From a virus, in the IMG/VR virus record IMGVR_UViG_3300034101_002604, positions 1 to 46,441 of that record: a DNA stretch of 46,441 nt. The stretch is one strand, 5' to 3'. The notes beneath the pieces are model-generated. The model made no database searches and was not told where the DNA came from. It saw only the letters and a program-made list of their open reading frames with translations. Numbering within the stretch: the stretch's first letter is position 1; each line of letters begins with the position of its first letter. A program made the position numbers and the translations under genes. Below, piece by piece: positions 37,468 through 46,236 of the stretch.

Positions 37468-37902
37468 TCAGACTTTCTTCACCTTGCCCGGCTGCTTGAT
37501 CGACTCAAACAGCGACTGATCCTCTGCGTAGTACGCCCGGACCTTCGCCTCCTGCGCCTTGGTCAGCGCTCCAGCCGAAGAGTCGCCGAAGTTGCTGTCC
37601 ATATGCGGTAGCATCGCCACGGCCTCGTCCCACGGGATCACTTCGACGGCCGGGAGCAGCACGCTCTGGTCGGCAGCCTGCCACATGGCGTGGAGCAGAC
37701 CGCCTTCGCCCACCTCGGTCAGCACGTCCGCACAGAGCATCAGCCGCCCGTCCGTCAGGACGCGAGGCATGGGGACGCAGTTGGGGGAGCCGTATTCGGC
37801 GTGGAGTTCCGCGAGCCGCTGGGCGAGTTGCGGCGTGAAGACCAGCGCGTGCATCCGCGCTTCTTCGATGCTGATCGGAAAAACAATGTCTGCCAGCGTC
37901 AT
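37468..37902 (-). CDS. Hypothetical virion-region protein, 144 aa
   Basis: An ATGA overlap with the large fibre gene. It has an alpha/beta pattern (MTLADIVFPISIEEARMHAL, QLAQRLAELHAEYGSPNCVP, LPAVEVIPWDEAVAML) and a C-terminal helix ending KQPGKVKKV. No recognised fold. It may be a chaperone or adaptor of the preceding fibre or of the connector; this is positional only. Confidence 0.65.
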   Translation of the reverse strand: MTLADIVFPISIEEARMHALVFTPQLAQRLAELHAEYGSPNCVPMPRVLTDGRLMLCADVLTEVGEGGLLHAMWQAADQSVLLPAVEVIPWDEAVAMLPHMDSNFGDSSAGALTKAQEAKVRAYYAEDQSLFESIKQPGKVKKV

Positions 37903-40694
37903 GCTCTACTCAGCGCTGTCTGGAATGTGGTCAATGCGTTGTGAAGCGATAGCGCTTGAGCGTCTGTCAGGCCGTCGCCGATGCTGTACGCCTTGAGCGC
38001 AACACCAGCGAACCACCTAGACGCTGGCGTGGCGTTCCCGTCGTTGTCGGCAAAGACATGAAAATTACGCGCTACAGAAGCCGGAGTCGTGCTGGTTGCC
38101 AAAGTAGCAGTAACTGTGCCATTGGTGATGATTTTCGCACTTGTGGACGAAGTGCGCGTCACAATCTGCGATCCGGCCAGCCCATTGTTGTCAGTAGTGA
38201 CGGCGGCGGTTCCGCCGCCCCAGAAACCGTCGCCGCGCTGGGTAGCGCCGCCGCGATGATACAGGCGGTAGAGTTGGTCGCCCGCCGAGTTTCGCAGGCC
38301 GATCATCTGGCCGTCAGTGCCTGTGTGGGCAGCGCGATACGCTGACAGATGCCCCGTCGCAAGAATTTGCAACGCATCCAAAGTCAAGCCGGTGTTTAGC
38401 CACTTCGCGTTTGTGACGAATGGTGTCAGCCCGCCGCTCGCGCCTGTTTCTGTATAGTCGGAACTGACAAAGTTGTTGTTGGTGTCTGTTTCGCCGCCGA
38501 GCGGGTACGGATCGTACTCCGACGCCGAGGAGGCCGTTTCGCACTGTACGCCCCACACCAAGATGGCCTCGCTGCCGGTCGGGTTGTACGAAGAGCCGTC
38601 GCCAACGTCGATGCGGATAGCCATGTTGCCGCCGAAACTGTTCGTAACGGTGATGGCAAGCCTCCACCACCCGTTGCCGGCGTTGGTTGCCACGGCAGTC
38701 AGGCCAGTGGAGAGACTGCTGGTTGCACCTGTTGTGAGATTGATGGTCCCAAACGCCACGCCGCTGCCGCCGGGGAACGTCATTCCACTGCTGCCGCTGA
38801 GAAGAATCCTCGCCGAGTTCCTTCCTGCCGCCTTGATGTAGGCCGACACTGTGATTGTGCCATAGCCGAAATTGTTGGCCGTGCTAACGATGTGCGGGGT
38901 CACGCCCGTCGCTGCATTGGCAGTGACGATATTGGCGTAAGGCCCAGCGGCAAACGGACGCTCCGTTGTCGATAGAGTCGCTGTGACTCCGCTCTTAGAC
39001 CACCCAGAGGTGGTCATGTTGTCGCCGTATAGTTGCCGATTGCGGCCGGCATAGACCCTCCAGTTTTGGTACAGGGGGACGAGGCAGGCAGGCAGGCCGG
39101 TGCCGCAGAAGAGATTCAGACGGTAGAAGCGGTCGCGGATTCCGGCAGCGTCGATGGCATCGCAGAACGCATTGACTGCCGCCGCCGTGCTGTTGCTGAC
39201 TGTTCCGCCGTTTCCGTAAACGCGGTTGATCCAACTCTGCGCGTCGGCGTTGCTGACCTGCGGCGGCAGCGAGATGCCCCACTTGGCCCCCAAGTACCGC
39301 GTCACGCGCCCGAGTTCTGCGGCAGACAGTTCGCGGTCATAGTAGGCAAACTCTGCGATGCCACCGTTGAGCGGATATACGCCAGACCCAAGACTGAACA
39401 GGTGCATCAGATAACTGCCCGACAGTTGCACCGAATAATTCTGCGAGGTTCCGCGAACTCCGCTGGCATAGGCAGTGATGGAGCCAGAGTTCAAAACCGT
39501 CGCGCCTATGGCCCAAGTGCCAACAGCGTATGAAGCAAGTGTGTCAGCCTGCGAGGCGGCCGAGCCGTGAATGGTTCCTCGCAGGGTAACTACAGGTGAT
39601 CCCTGTATTGCCGAGCGAGGGCCGTTGTTGAGAGCGCCGCGCTGGTAAATGCCTTGGTTGAGTGCCGATCCGCGAAACACAAAGACTGCCGTGTTGGCGG
39701 CGGTGTAGTCCCACGCCGGAACGGACATGGCCTGCGAGCCGACAGTGCGGAGCGTGGATCTCCCGTTGAGGTCGCCTGTGGTGAATGTCGGCCTGCTCGC
39801 TGCCGTGCTTTGCGTGGCGTGTCGCCCTCTGCCGGACTTGTCGCCCCAATAGCCGGCTAAAAGACTGCCTGCTGGCGTTGCCTGTACATGAACGCCAGTG
39901 ATGCCCCACTTTGCGGCGAGGTAGGCTTCGACGCGGGCGCGGTCGGACGTTGAGAGTGCAGAATCAAAGACGACAATCTCGGCTATGTAGCCGTTGAGAT
40001 GATTACCGGCGTTTGTCCTGTACGAGCCGATTGCCGTCTGTGTGCTGCCGGTTGTAAGCGACCCAGATGCCGCGCCGGCGGCCGCCAGCAAACCAGACTG
40101 AAAAATGGACGATGCCCCGGCTTGCACTCGTCCTGTCACAAGCGTCGGCGATGTCCCTTGAGGCGTGTCGGAGAAGTTGGAATATCCCCAAGTCCGAAAA
40201 GAGCCGTTGTGAATGACAAGGCGAGGCGACGAATCATCGGCCGGCTGGAGGGCGCTTGATATGATGCCGCCGTACTGCCCAGAGTTGTATTTGAATACCG
40301 ACAGAATGGTGACGTTCGGCACTTGCAGGAAGCCGCTAGAAATAAGCATCTGATCGTCCGTGCCGTCGAACGTCACTACGCTTCTGCCATTGAGTCCGCC
40401 GGCGGTCAGGGTCGGCCTTGCCCCACCGCTTGCGGTGGCGTGGCGATTGTTTCCGCTCTTGTCATTCCACTGGCTCACCAGACCGCCAGACTGCGTGATG
40501 CTGGCCGCATCGCTCGCATCCCACCACCCCACGCACCCACTGATCTCCGTAGGCGCCGCCACCGCCGTCACCGGCCCGGCGTCGGTGGTGTAGAGCGTCG
40601 AAGCGTCAGACCCGTCCAGCCACAGGGCGAGGCCAGAGATGGACTTCGGCGTGAACGCGCTGCCGGGCCGCAGGGTGCGAGGGTTTAGGGGCAT
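37899..40694 (-). CDS. Multidomain tail fibre with LamG-like lectin domains, 931 aa
   Basis: The N-terminus (SGLALWLDGSDASTL) and residues 45-260 (VGWWDASDAASITQSGGLVS, SQWNDKSGNNRHATASGGA, and TDRARVEAYLAAKWGI-like ending) form concanavalin/LamG-type domains. A second copy covers about 270-480 (GDKSGRGRHATQS, then LSAAELGRVTRYLGAKWGIS). The C-terminal part has a jelly-roll-like carbohydrate-binding region (NIVTANAATGVTPHIVSTAN, WWRLAITVTNSFGGNMAIRI) and a third partial LamG. It is probably a receptor-binding tail or head fibre recognising surface sugars. It is unusually placed between head and connector genes. Confidence 0.75.
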   Translation of the reverse strand: MPLNPRTLRPGSAFTPKSISGLALWLDGSDASTLYTTDAGPVTAVAAPTEISGCVGWWDASDAASITQSGGLVSQWNDKSGNNRHATASGGARPTLTAGGLNGRSVVTFDGTDDQMLISSGFLQVPNVTILSVFKYNSGQYGGIISSALQPADDSSPRLVIHNGSFRTWGYSNFSDTPQGTSPTLVTGRVQAGASSIFQSGLLAAAGAASGSLTTGSTQTAIGSYRTNAGNHLNGYIAEIVVFDSALSTSDRARVEAYLAAKWGITGVHVQATPAGSLLAGYWGDKSGRGRHATQSTAASRPTFTTGDLNGRSTLRTVGSQAMSVPAWDYTAANTAVFVFRGSALNQGIYQRGALNNGPRSAIQGSPVVTLRGTIHGSAASQADTLASYAVGTWAIGATVLNSGSITAYASGVRGTSQNYSVQLSGSYLMHLFSLGSGVYPLNGGIAEFAYYDRELSAAELGRVTRYLGAKWGISLPPQVSNADAQSWINRVYGNGGTVSNSTAAAVNAFCDAIDAAGIRDRFYRLNLFCGTGLPACLVPLYQNWRVYAGRNRQLYGDNMTTSGWSKSGVTATLSTTERPFAAGPYANIVTANAATGVTPHIVSTANNFGYGTITVSAYIKAAGRNSARILLSGSSGMTFPGGSGVAFGTINLTTGATSSLSTGLTAVATNAGNGWWRLAITVTNSFGGNMAIRIDVGDGSSYNPTGSEAILVWGVQCETASSASEYDPYPLGGETDTNNNFVSSDYTETGASGGLTPFVTNAKWLNTGLTLDALQILATGHLSAYRAAHTGTDGQMIGLRNSAGDQLYRLYHRGGATQRGDGFWGGGTAAVTTDNNGLAGSQIVTRTSSTSAKIITNGTVTATLATSTTPASVARNFHVFADNDGNATPASRWFAGVALKAYSIGDGLTDAQALSLHNALTTFQTALSRA

Positions 40695-40698
40695 CGGG

Positions 40699-41028
40699 TC
40701 AGCCCTTGGCCATCACCGTCATGGCGCAGGTCGTAGCGCCACTGACCACGGGCACCACATGATTCACGGCGAAGCAGGCGTCCGGGACGGGATGAATACC
40801 CACCGTCACGGCCGTTGTCACCGCCGAGCCCTCAGAGTAAATCTGCCGCGGAGTCACCGAAGGATCAACAGTGCCGTACCAGTTGATCTGGGTGGCTCCG
40901 TTGGTGTTGGCGATCATCACGCAGGCACCGCCAAAGCGCCCAAACGGGAACATGCCGGACGTGGTGGCGGCCGAACTGTTGGCCGTGATCACCGCGCCTG
41001 GAGAAAAGTGCCGTGCAATCTCGTTCAT
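40699..41028 (-). CDS. Small beta-rich virion protein, 109 aa
   Basis: The start overlaps the previous stop (ATGA). The chain is strand-rich with Gly and Thr turns (MFPFGRFGGACVMIANTNGA, VPDACFAVNHVVPVVSGATT). The size and composition fit a decoration protein or a small fibre-head module. No family was named. It sits between the 177-aa gene and the large fibre gene. Confidence 0.6.
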   Translation of the reverse strand: MNEIARHFSPGAVITANSSAATTSGMFPFGRFGGACVMIANTNGATQINWYGTVDPSVTPRQIYSEGSAVTTAVTVGIHPVPDACFAVNHVVPVVSGATTCAMTVMAKG

Positions 41029-41558
41029 ACTCCTCGTCCTTTCACTCGGTACGCATGCTTCTCAATGACTTTGGCCCGCAGCTCCTTGGCGTCGGCTGAC
41101 GGGTTCTTGCGCTTTTCCTTGCGCACTTCTTCTTTGATGATGGATTCCGACAGCACCTTGCGCTGCGGCGGGGCCGGGCCCGGGTCGTAGTTCACACTGC
41201 CCGACACGGCGAGGCGGCGCTTTTGGGCCACCTTCAGCACATCATCATTAGACGACACCCAGGCGGCCGGATCCCTCCAGCCGCGCTTGTCGGCGATCCC
41301 GGCCACGTAGTACTTGCCAGAGGGGTTGATCCCAGCCTGCTTGGCCTCACGGATCATGTACTGGGCCTGCCGGCGGGGCAGGGAGTCGAACTGCTCGTTG
41401 TTCTGACGGCCCTCCAGGAACGCTCGCTCGGTCCCCTTGGTTCCCGGAGGACACTGGAGCGCGCACATTTCAGCCCACCGCTCGCCGTAGGGCAGGGCAC
41501 GCTCATAGGTTTCGATGGCCTCTCGGCCCAAGGCCAAGACCGACTCGGGAATGCTCAT
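41025..41558 (-). CDS. Hypothetical protein downstream of portal, 177 aa
   Basis: Overlap with the next gene (ATGA). The sequence has long helices (LALGREAIETYERALPYGER), an aromatic/basic segment (QYMIREAKQAGINPSG) and a C-terminal charged helix (KEEVRKEKRKNPSADAKELR). It is located where a scaffold or head-assembly protein would be expected after the portal, but it is too short and has no scaffold-specific signature. It may be a capsid-assembly helper. Confidence 0.6.
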   Translation of the reverse strand: MSIPESVLALGREAIETYERALPYGERWAEMCALQCPPGTKGTERAFLEGRQNNEQFDSLPRRQAQYMIREAKQAGINPSGKYYVAGIADKRGWRDPAAWVSSNDDVLKVAQKRRLAVSGSVNYDPGPAPPQRKVLSESIIKEEVRKEKRKNPSADAKELRAKVIEKHAYRVKGRGV

Positions 41559-41564
41559 ATATGA

Positions 41565-43550
41565 CTATTGGGCGGGAGGAGGCCCTGGAGGTGCCGCCTC
41601 TTGGGGCGGGCCCGGGGGCGGCGGAGGCGGAACCATGAACTCCGACACGTCCATCTGGTTGACCTTGCCCCAGGTGGACAGCATGGCATTGAAGATTTCC
41701 GGCTGCCCGGCCTGCATCATGCCCTGCGACACCGGGGCGATGATCTGCATGAAGTTGTTCAGGTTCTCAACCTTGGTGGCGATGTTGGGCTTTCTGGCAG
41801 ACCCGGCCTCCACGCGGTACGAATACTCCCGAACGATGTTCTCCGGGTTCTCGCCCTGGACGTGCATGCCCCATGCCTGGGCCGCCAAGTCTCCGAGCAG
41901 CGGAGCAACGTCCTGGGGATAGATCAGCCACCGCGCCATGAGGGCTTCCTTCCGAGCAACCTCGGACAGACAGTCCTCCAGAGAATTTGCGTAATCGTCG
42001 GGCCTGACCGAAATTTGCTCGCTCTTCACGGCGGCTTCTGCCGCACTTCTGAAGGCTGACCTCGTCATACCGTAAATGAGTTCGGTCAGACCGACGCGCC
42101 GGTCGAAGAGTTCCGTGACCGCCTGGATGATGTTGTACATGTCCTGGGTGACCCCAGGCATCTGGAAGACCGAGATCACGTCGTTCACCGAGCGACCAAC
42201 GGCCTCGGAGATTTCGACAATGTTGAACCCGCCTTCGCTCTTCTCCAGGATCTTCGATTTGATGTCTGGGTCCGCTGCCTTCGCTACGCCGATGAGCGTC
42301 TGCGAGGACGTGGCAATGCGCGTGGCCAGGAACGACATCGCCCAGTTGATAAAGCGAAGCTCTCCGATGCCGGGCTTGATCAGACTGATCGGCCAGGAGT
42401 AGCCGGGCTGACGATGCCAGGACAGTAGCGTGAACGGCCAGCCGTTGGGCTCGGCCCAGAAGGGGATCGGCCACTGGCAGGACATGAACAACGCCTGCGG
42501 GATGCCCGTCTCGTCCACCTCTTCCTGGAGGATGGCCGGTGGAGCATTGAGGGGGAAGTCGATTCCCTCCGCAACGACGATGTAGCAGTTGGGCCCGAGC
42601 GCATCGAACTTGCCGCGGAGATCCTTGTCAGCGTCCTTCAGCCGGTCGCCGAAGCCGGTCTTGGAGTAAATCTCCCAGTAGCAGATGAGGTCGTTGGTCT
42701 TGCCCGTCCGCTTCTTGTGTTCGTAGCCACGGTCGCCCTGGTCGGCCCGGGAGGAGTAGGACTCAATATGGCCCTTGAGATCCTCCCGAGACAGCCCGAA
42801 CTTCGCCGCCACTTCGTCAATCGGCTGCACCCGCTTGCGGGCTGCCCAGCGGATGTCCTCAAACTCGTCCGCGTCGGGATCCCACACAAGGTTGTCGATG
42901 GAATCAAAGAACGAACCGGCAAACTTCACCGTGGCCCCGAGCGGCTGGTACAGCTCATGCCACCACACACCCGCGCCTTTGATGAACGCCTCGTCTACCA
43001 CCTTGCGGGTGTGTCGCTTCAGGTCCAACTCATTGGGCGTGTAGTTCAGGTAGTCCTGGAGCAACTGAGCGATGAGCTTGCGGCGCTCATACATGAAGCC
43101 CTGCTGCTGGACGGCCTGCTCATAGGCCATCATCATCGGGTCCGGCATCATCACCGGCTGGCCGTCCGGCCCCATGACAGGTTGCCCATCGGGGCCCATC
43201 TGCGGGACCGGGGGCTGCGGCTGGATGCCAAGGAGCGCCGGCCCGATCACCGGATACTCCTTGGGCGTCACCGTCCGCTGCGGGTTGCGGTGGTGGATGA
43301 CTGACCCAAAGAGCGTTACAGCCTCAAAAACACGGTTCACCACCATGCGAAACGGCGGCGGATCGATGCCCTTGTTGTAGCCCCGCTCCCCACGCGCATG
43401 CTCGTTGGCCCACATGGCGTTGGGGTCCGACGAGTAGAAGCCCATGGCCTCCTTGGCGTCATCGGAGAAGACCGTCTTGTGCTTCTCGGCTTGCCGGATG
43501 CACTCCAGCCAGCGCTTGGCTATGGGGCGCAGAGGGTTTTCTTCGGACAT
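41565..43550 (-). CDS. Portal protein (P22-like), 661 aa
   Basis: A ggagcc site precedes the ATG. The 661 residues show the podovirus portal layout: N-terminal helices, TLFGSVIHHRNPQRTV, the wing region with FDSIDNLVWDPDADEFED, a stem/clip with LLSWHRQPGYSWPISLIKPG, crown helices with DRRVGLTELIYGMTRSAFRS and a C-terminal Pro-rich tail (about 20 residues). The size and order just downstream of the terminase genes agree. It forms the 12-mer ring through which DNA is packaged. Confidence 0.85.
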   Translation of the reverse strand: MSEENPLRPIAKRWLECIRQAEKHKTVFSDDAKEAMGFYSSDPNAMWANEHARGERGYNKGIDPPPFRMVVNRVFEAVTLFGSVIHHRNPQRTVTPKEYPVIGPALLGIQPQPPVPQMGPDGQPVMGPDGQPVMMPDPMMMAYEQAVQQQGFMYERRKLIAQLLQDYLNYTPNELDLKRHTRKVVDEAFIKGAGVWWHELYQPLGATVKFAGSFFDSIDNLVWDPDADEFEDIRWAARKRVQPIDEVAAKFGLSREDLKGHIESYSSRADQGDRGYEHKKRTGKTNDLICYWEIYSKTGFGDRLKDADKDLRGKFDALGPNCYIVVAEGIDFPLNAPPAILQEEVDETGIPQALFMSCQWPIPFWAEPNGWPFTLLSWHRQPGYSWPISLIKPGIGELRFINWAMSFLATRIATSSQTLIGVAKAADPDIKSKILEKSEGGFNIVEISEAVGRSVNDVISVFQMPGVTQDMYNIIQAVTELFDRRVGLTELIYGMTRSAFRSAAEAAVKSEQISVRPDDYANSLEDCLSEVARKEALMARWLIYPQDVAPLLGDLAAQAWGMHVQGENPENIVREYSYRVEAGSARKPNIATKVENLNNFMQIIAPVSQGMMQAGQPEIFNAMLSTWGKVNQMDVSEFMVPPPPPPGPPQEAAPPGPPPAQ

Positions 43551-43574
43551 GGCGGCTCCTACTGACTAATGCCC

Positions 43575-43895
43575 TTATTTGGCCTTCTTGGGCTCCAGGA
43601 CAGCCAGCTTCTTTTCCAGGAGCGAAACCCGCTCGGAAAGCAGGGCAATCTTCGGATCCTTGGGCCGGTGGTCCCAGAAGCCGTACCGCTTCCACTCGGG
43701 GAACTCTTGGACCCCCTCATCGGTGACGTGGTGGACCGAGGGCTTCACCACCACCCCCAGCTCGCCGGCCATGGCAAACAGGGTCAGCGTGCGGGCCGAC
43801 GCCTTGCAGACGATGGCCGGGACGGCCGGGGCACCCTCATGGGGCATGAACAGGACAATCTCACCAACTTCGGCCTTCGGCATCTCATAACTCAT
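43575..43895 (-). CDS. Hypothetical structural-region protein, 106 aa
   Basis: An ATGA overlap couples it to the terminase. It has a beta-barrel-like first part (VGEIVLFMPHEGAPAVPAIV), a conserved-looking VHHVTDEGVQEFPEW, and a coiled-coil C-terminus (LLSERVSLLEKKLAVLEPKK). Proteins of this layout occur between terminase and portal genes of other phages, in my recollection, with unknown role. Confidence 0.7.
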   Translation of the reverse strand: MSYEMPKAEVGEIVLFMPHEGAPAVPAIVCKASARTLTLFAMAGELGVVVKPSVHHVTDEGVQEFPEWKRYGFWDHRPKDPKIALLSERVSLLEKKLAVLEPKKAK

Positions 43896-45580
43896 CGCTT
43901 AATACTCCCATTGGGGGCTAGGAAAATGCACGGGTCTTCGGACTTCCGCTGTCTCTTCAAACGGTCGGATCGCCACTTCACCCACCACGGCTCGGGGCCC
44001 ACCTGCGACGGCGGCTTGTGGTAGCGGGGCTCATAGGCACAGAGGTATTCGGCGGTCTGACAGGCGTGGACCTCGCCGCGTGTCTGCGGCTCGTCGGTCA
44101 CGTAGACCTGCCCATTGACCGTGGTGGTCTTCTTGCGGTAGCGCTTCAACTCGCGGACGAGGTTTGGGCAGCCGCCCTCCAAGATCCGAAAGCGCGTGGT
44201 GCCGTCACCGCGGATGTGCATCATCTGCCGCACCATTGCCGTGCGGGCCGGGATGTCGTCCGACCCAGGCAGGAACTGATGGCCCGTGAGGGCGAAGCGG
44301 TAGTTGCGCTTCTTCAGTTCCTCGGAGTACAGCTCATGGGGCAACCGCCCAGACCCAAGGTCACGCAGGGCGCCGCCGTGCATGTCCATGATGGCGGCGT
44401 AGATGTACTGGTGCTGGGCCTTGGAAAAGAACTGCTCGCCCCAGATGAGTGCGTTGCAGTTGCGGATGTACAGCTCGTCATAGAAGAGAATGAACTTCTC
44501 GTCCGGCGGGACCGCGGCAAACAACGTGGCCATCACCGCGTGGCCGGGGTCAATCGCCACGTACCGTGTCCACTCAGGCGGGATCTGGCCGTCCGGCAAG
44601 TCCGACCTGTTCATCATGTGGACCGACGCATTGAACGTCGGATACATGAGCGTGGAGCCGGTGGTGAACTCTCCCTCGGCCCGCATCTTCAGTTCGTCTT
44701 GGCCCAGCGCCGCCCACCGCTCCAAGTTCTTCTTCTTCTCCTCTTGGTCGATGTGGTCGTTGTCCAAGAAGCGAAGAACGAACTTCTTAATGATGGGGTT
44801 TTCGACGCCATCTTCTTCCGCCTTGTCGGCCCGCTCGCACAACCCGAGCAGCGCATCATTCTTGGACCACGGCATGGCCGACCAGACAAAGCGCCCCTTG
44901 CGATCCGAGAGGCGGGCCTGCATTTCGCCAATCCAGCGCTCGTTGTTCACGTCCTCATCGATATGGACCAAGTCAGCCTGGAAGCCCTGCGGAGGCTCGC
45001 CCTCAGAGGAGAAGCAGTAGATCGTCCAGCCGTTGGTCAACTCGGCCTTGTTGAGGTAGCCGGCGTTCTTCTGCGTCCACGCCATGTCTTTGATCATGCG
45101 CGGCGGAATCAGCGGAGGGGCTGGCTTGGACTCACCCTTTCGGGCCGCGTCCTTGGATGGGTTGAAGGCCCGCCATGCGCCAGTCACCTCGTCCCGGATG
45201 ATGCGGAACGCCCCGGCCTTAAACAGCATCGGATACACCACCATCCCGATGTGCTGCCAGTTCTTGCCGATGATCACCAAGTTGCCGTTCTCTCTCGGGT
45301 ACTTTCCGTGGGGATCCTGCCCCGTGGCGGCGCGGGCGTCCTCAATGAACGTGCAGGCGCTCTTGCCGCTGCGGTTGCCGCCGATCACCAGACGCTCGCT
45401 CGCCATGCACCCGTGAAACGCTTCCTGCTTTGGCATGGGAACCCATAAGCGCAGGGCCTCCAGACGGCGCTCAGTGAGCGCAGCCTGGACATCCTTCATC
45501 TGCGTCAGGGCGTGCTGCGTCAGCCCGCCGATAGGGCCTTCAGCCTTCGGCGGAGGCGGAATCTTCGGATGCTTTCGCAC
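43892..45580 (-). CDS. terL: Terminase large subunit
   Basis: A GTG start at 45580 gives 562 residues. The ATPase part has Walker A GGNRSGKS at 67-74 and Walker B ADLVHIDED ending with Asp208-Glu209. The nuclease part has VAIDPGHA with Asp344 and a later Asp/His set (YAAIMDMHGGALRD and DEPQTRGEVHACQTAEYL). The order is that of TerL packaging motors. It cuts and pumps DNA into the head through the portal encoded downstream. It overlaps the preceding 66-aa frame by 41 bases. Confidence 0.93.
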   Translation of the reverse strand: MRKHPKIPPPPKAEGPIGGLTQHALTQMKDVQAALTERRLEALRLWVPMPKQEAFHGCMASERLVIGGNRSGKSACTFIEDARAATGQDPHGKYPRENGNLVIIGKNWQHIGMVVYPMLFKAGAFRIIRDEVTGAWRAFNPSKDAARKGESKPAPPLIPPRMIKDMAWTQKNAGYLNKAELTNGWTIYCFSSEGEPPQGFQADLVHIDEDVNNERWIGEMQARLSDRKGRFVWSAMPWSKNDALLGLCERADKAEEDGVENPIIKKFVLRFLDNDHIDQEEKKKNLERWAALGQDELKMRAEGEFTTGSTLMYPTFNASVHMMNRSDLPDGQIPPEWTRYVAIDPGHAVMATLFAAVPPDEKFILFYDELYIRNCNALIWGEQFFSKAQHQYIYAAIMDMHGGALRDLGSGRLPHELYSEELKKRNYRFALTGHQFLPGSDDIPARTAMVRQMMHIRGDGTTRFRILEGGCPNLVRELKRYRKKTTTVNGQVYVTDEPQTRGEVHACQTAEYLCAYEPRYHKPPSQVGPEPWWVKWRSDRLKRQRKSEDPCIFLAPNGSIKR

Positions 45581-45740
45581 GCTCGTTCATCTGCTGGATG
45601 GTGGGCGAAGACCATTCGCCACAGTGGTCAGTCGGGGACACGGTTGGGAAGTTCACCACTGGGGGCAGCCGGTGGCAGCGGAGCCACTCCGGCATCGATG
45701 TGGCCACCGACCAACGGCAGGTTCGGCACAGTCTTTCCAT
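45540..45740 (-). CDS. Small Cys-rich protein, 66 aa
   Basis: The ATG at 45740 has gaggtgat upstream. MERLCRTCRWSVATSMPEWL then RCHRLPPVVNF and TDHCGEWSS form a short four-Cys pattern (CxxC, C and C before GEW). I recall this from small phage and host proteins of the CRTCR-x-W, RCHRLPP, DHCGEW type. It starts inside the tail of the 202-aa gene and overlaps TerL. The Cys spacing and ribosome site are good evidence that it is real. Confidence 0.7.
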   Translation of the reverse strand: MERLCRTCRWSVATSMPEWLRCHRLPPVVNFPTVSPTDHCGEWSSPTIQQMNERAKASEDSASAEG

Positions 45741-46236
45741 CAATCACCTCAACCTTCTGTATGTTCATGGCGGCCTCCAAGACCTGTCGTCTCAGTTCGG
45801 CCTCCAGTTCCTCTTCGCTCATCAACTCCAGCGGCTTCTTGGCCCCGCCCATGGCCGTGTTCCCAACCACCAGCCGCATCACGGAGTCCAGCATCTTGGT
45901 GCGGAAGGCTCCACCGGCAGGCGAGTCGTACAGTTGCTTCATAAACATGTTGGCGTAGCCGCGCACGCCACCGAAGTACTCCATGAGGATCTCAAGGAGT
46001 TCGGACGAGTGCGGGATGTTCGCCCCGCCCAGGCGGGAGGCTTTGATGAAGGAGTCAACGGCCGCCTTCTCCATCCGCCCCAGCCGCTTGTCCCGCACCT
46101 GCTTGCGCTCGCCCTTGAGCTTCTTGTTGCGGCAGTCCCGGCAACGAGCGTGCAGTCCATCCTTGGACTTGTGGAAATGCTCAGTGGTTGCGGGATACGA
46201 ATGCCCGCAGTCTACGCACGCCTTATACGTTGACAC
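45628..46236 (-). CDS. Zinc-finger protein, possible small terminase subunit
   Basis: A GTG start overlaps the end of the partial gene. The N-terminus has CVDCGHSYPATTEHFHKSKD and CRDCRNKK, a four-Cys knuckle with a DNA-binding look, followed by basic residues (KKLKGERKQVRDKRLGR), helices (VDSFIKASRLGGANIPHSSE, MEYFGGVRGYANMFMKQLYD) and a long acidic helix before a Pro-rich tail. The position before TerL and the DNA-binding head suit a small terminase, but the fold is not diagnostic. The last 113 bases overlap the 66-aa frame. Confidence 0.6.
   Translation of the reverse strand: MSTYKACVDCGHSYPATTEHFHKSKDGLHARCRDCRNKKLKGERKQVRDKRLGRMEKAAVDSFIKASRLGGANIPHSSELLEILMEYFGGVRGYANMFMKQLYDSPAGGAFRTKMLDSVMRLVVGNTAMGGAKKPLELMSEEELEAELRRQVLEAAMNIQKVEVIDGKTVPNLPLVGGHIDAGVAPLPPAAPSGELPNRVPD

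Noticed and set aside
44018-45448. Long plus-strand frame of 476 residues
   Set aside because: Antisense to terL, which has complete motifs. Long antisense frames are expected at this GC content.
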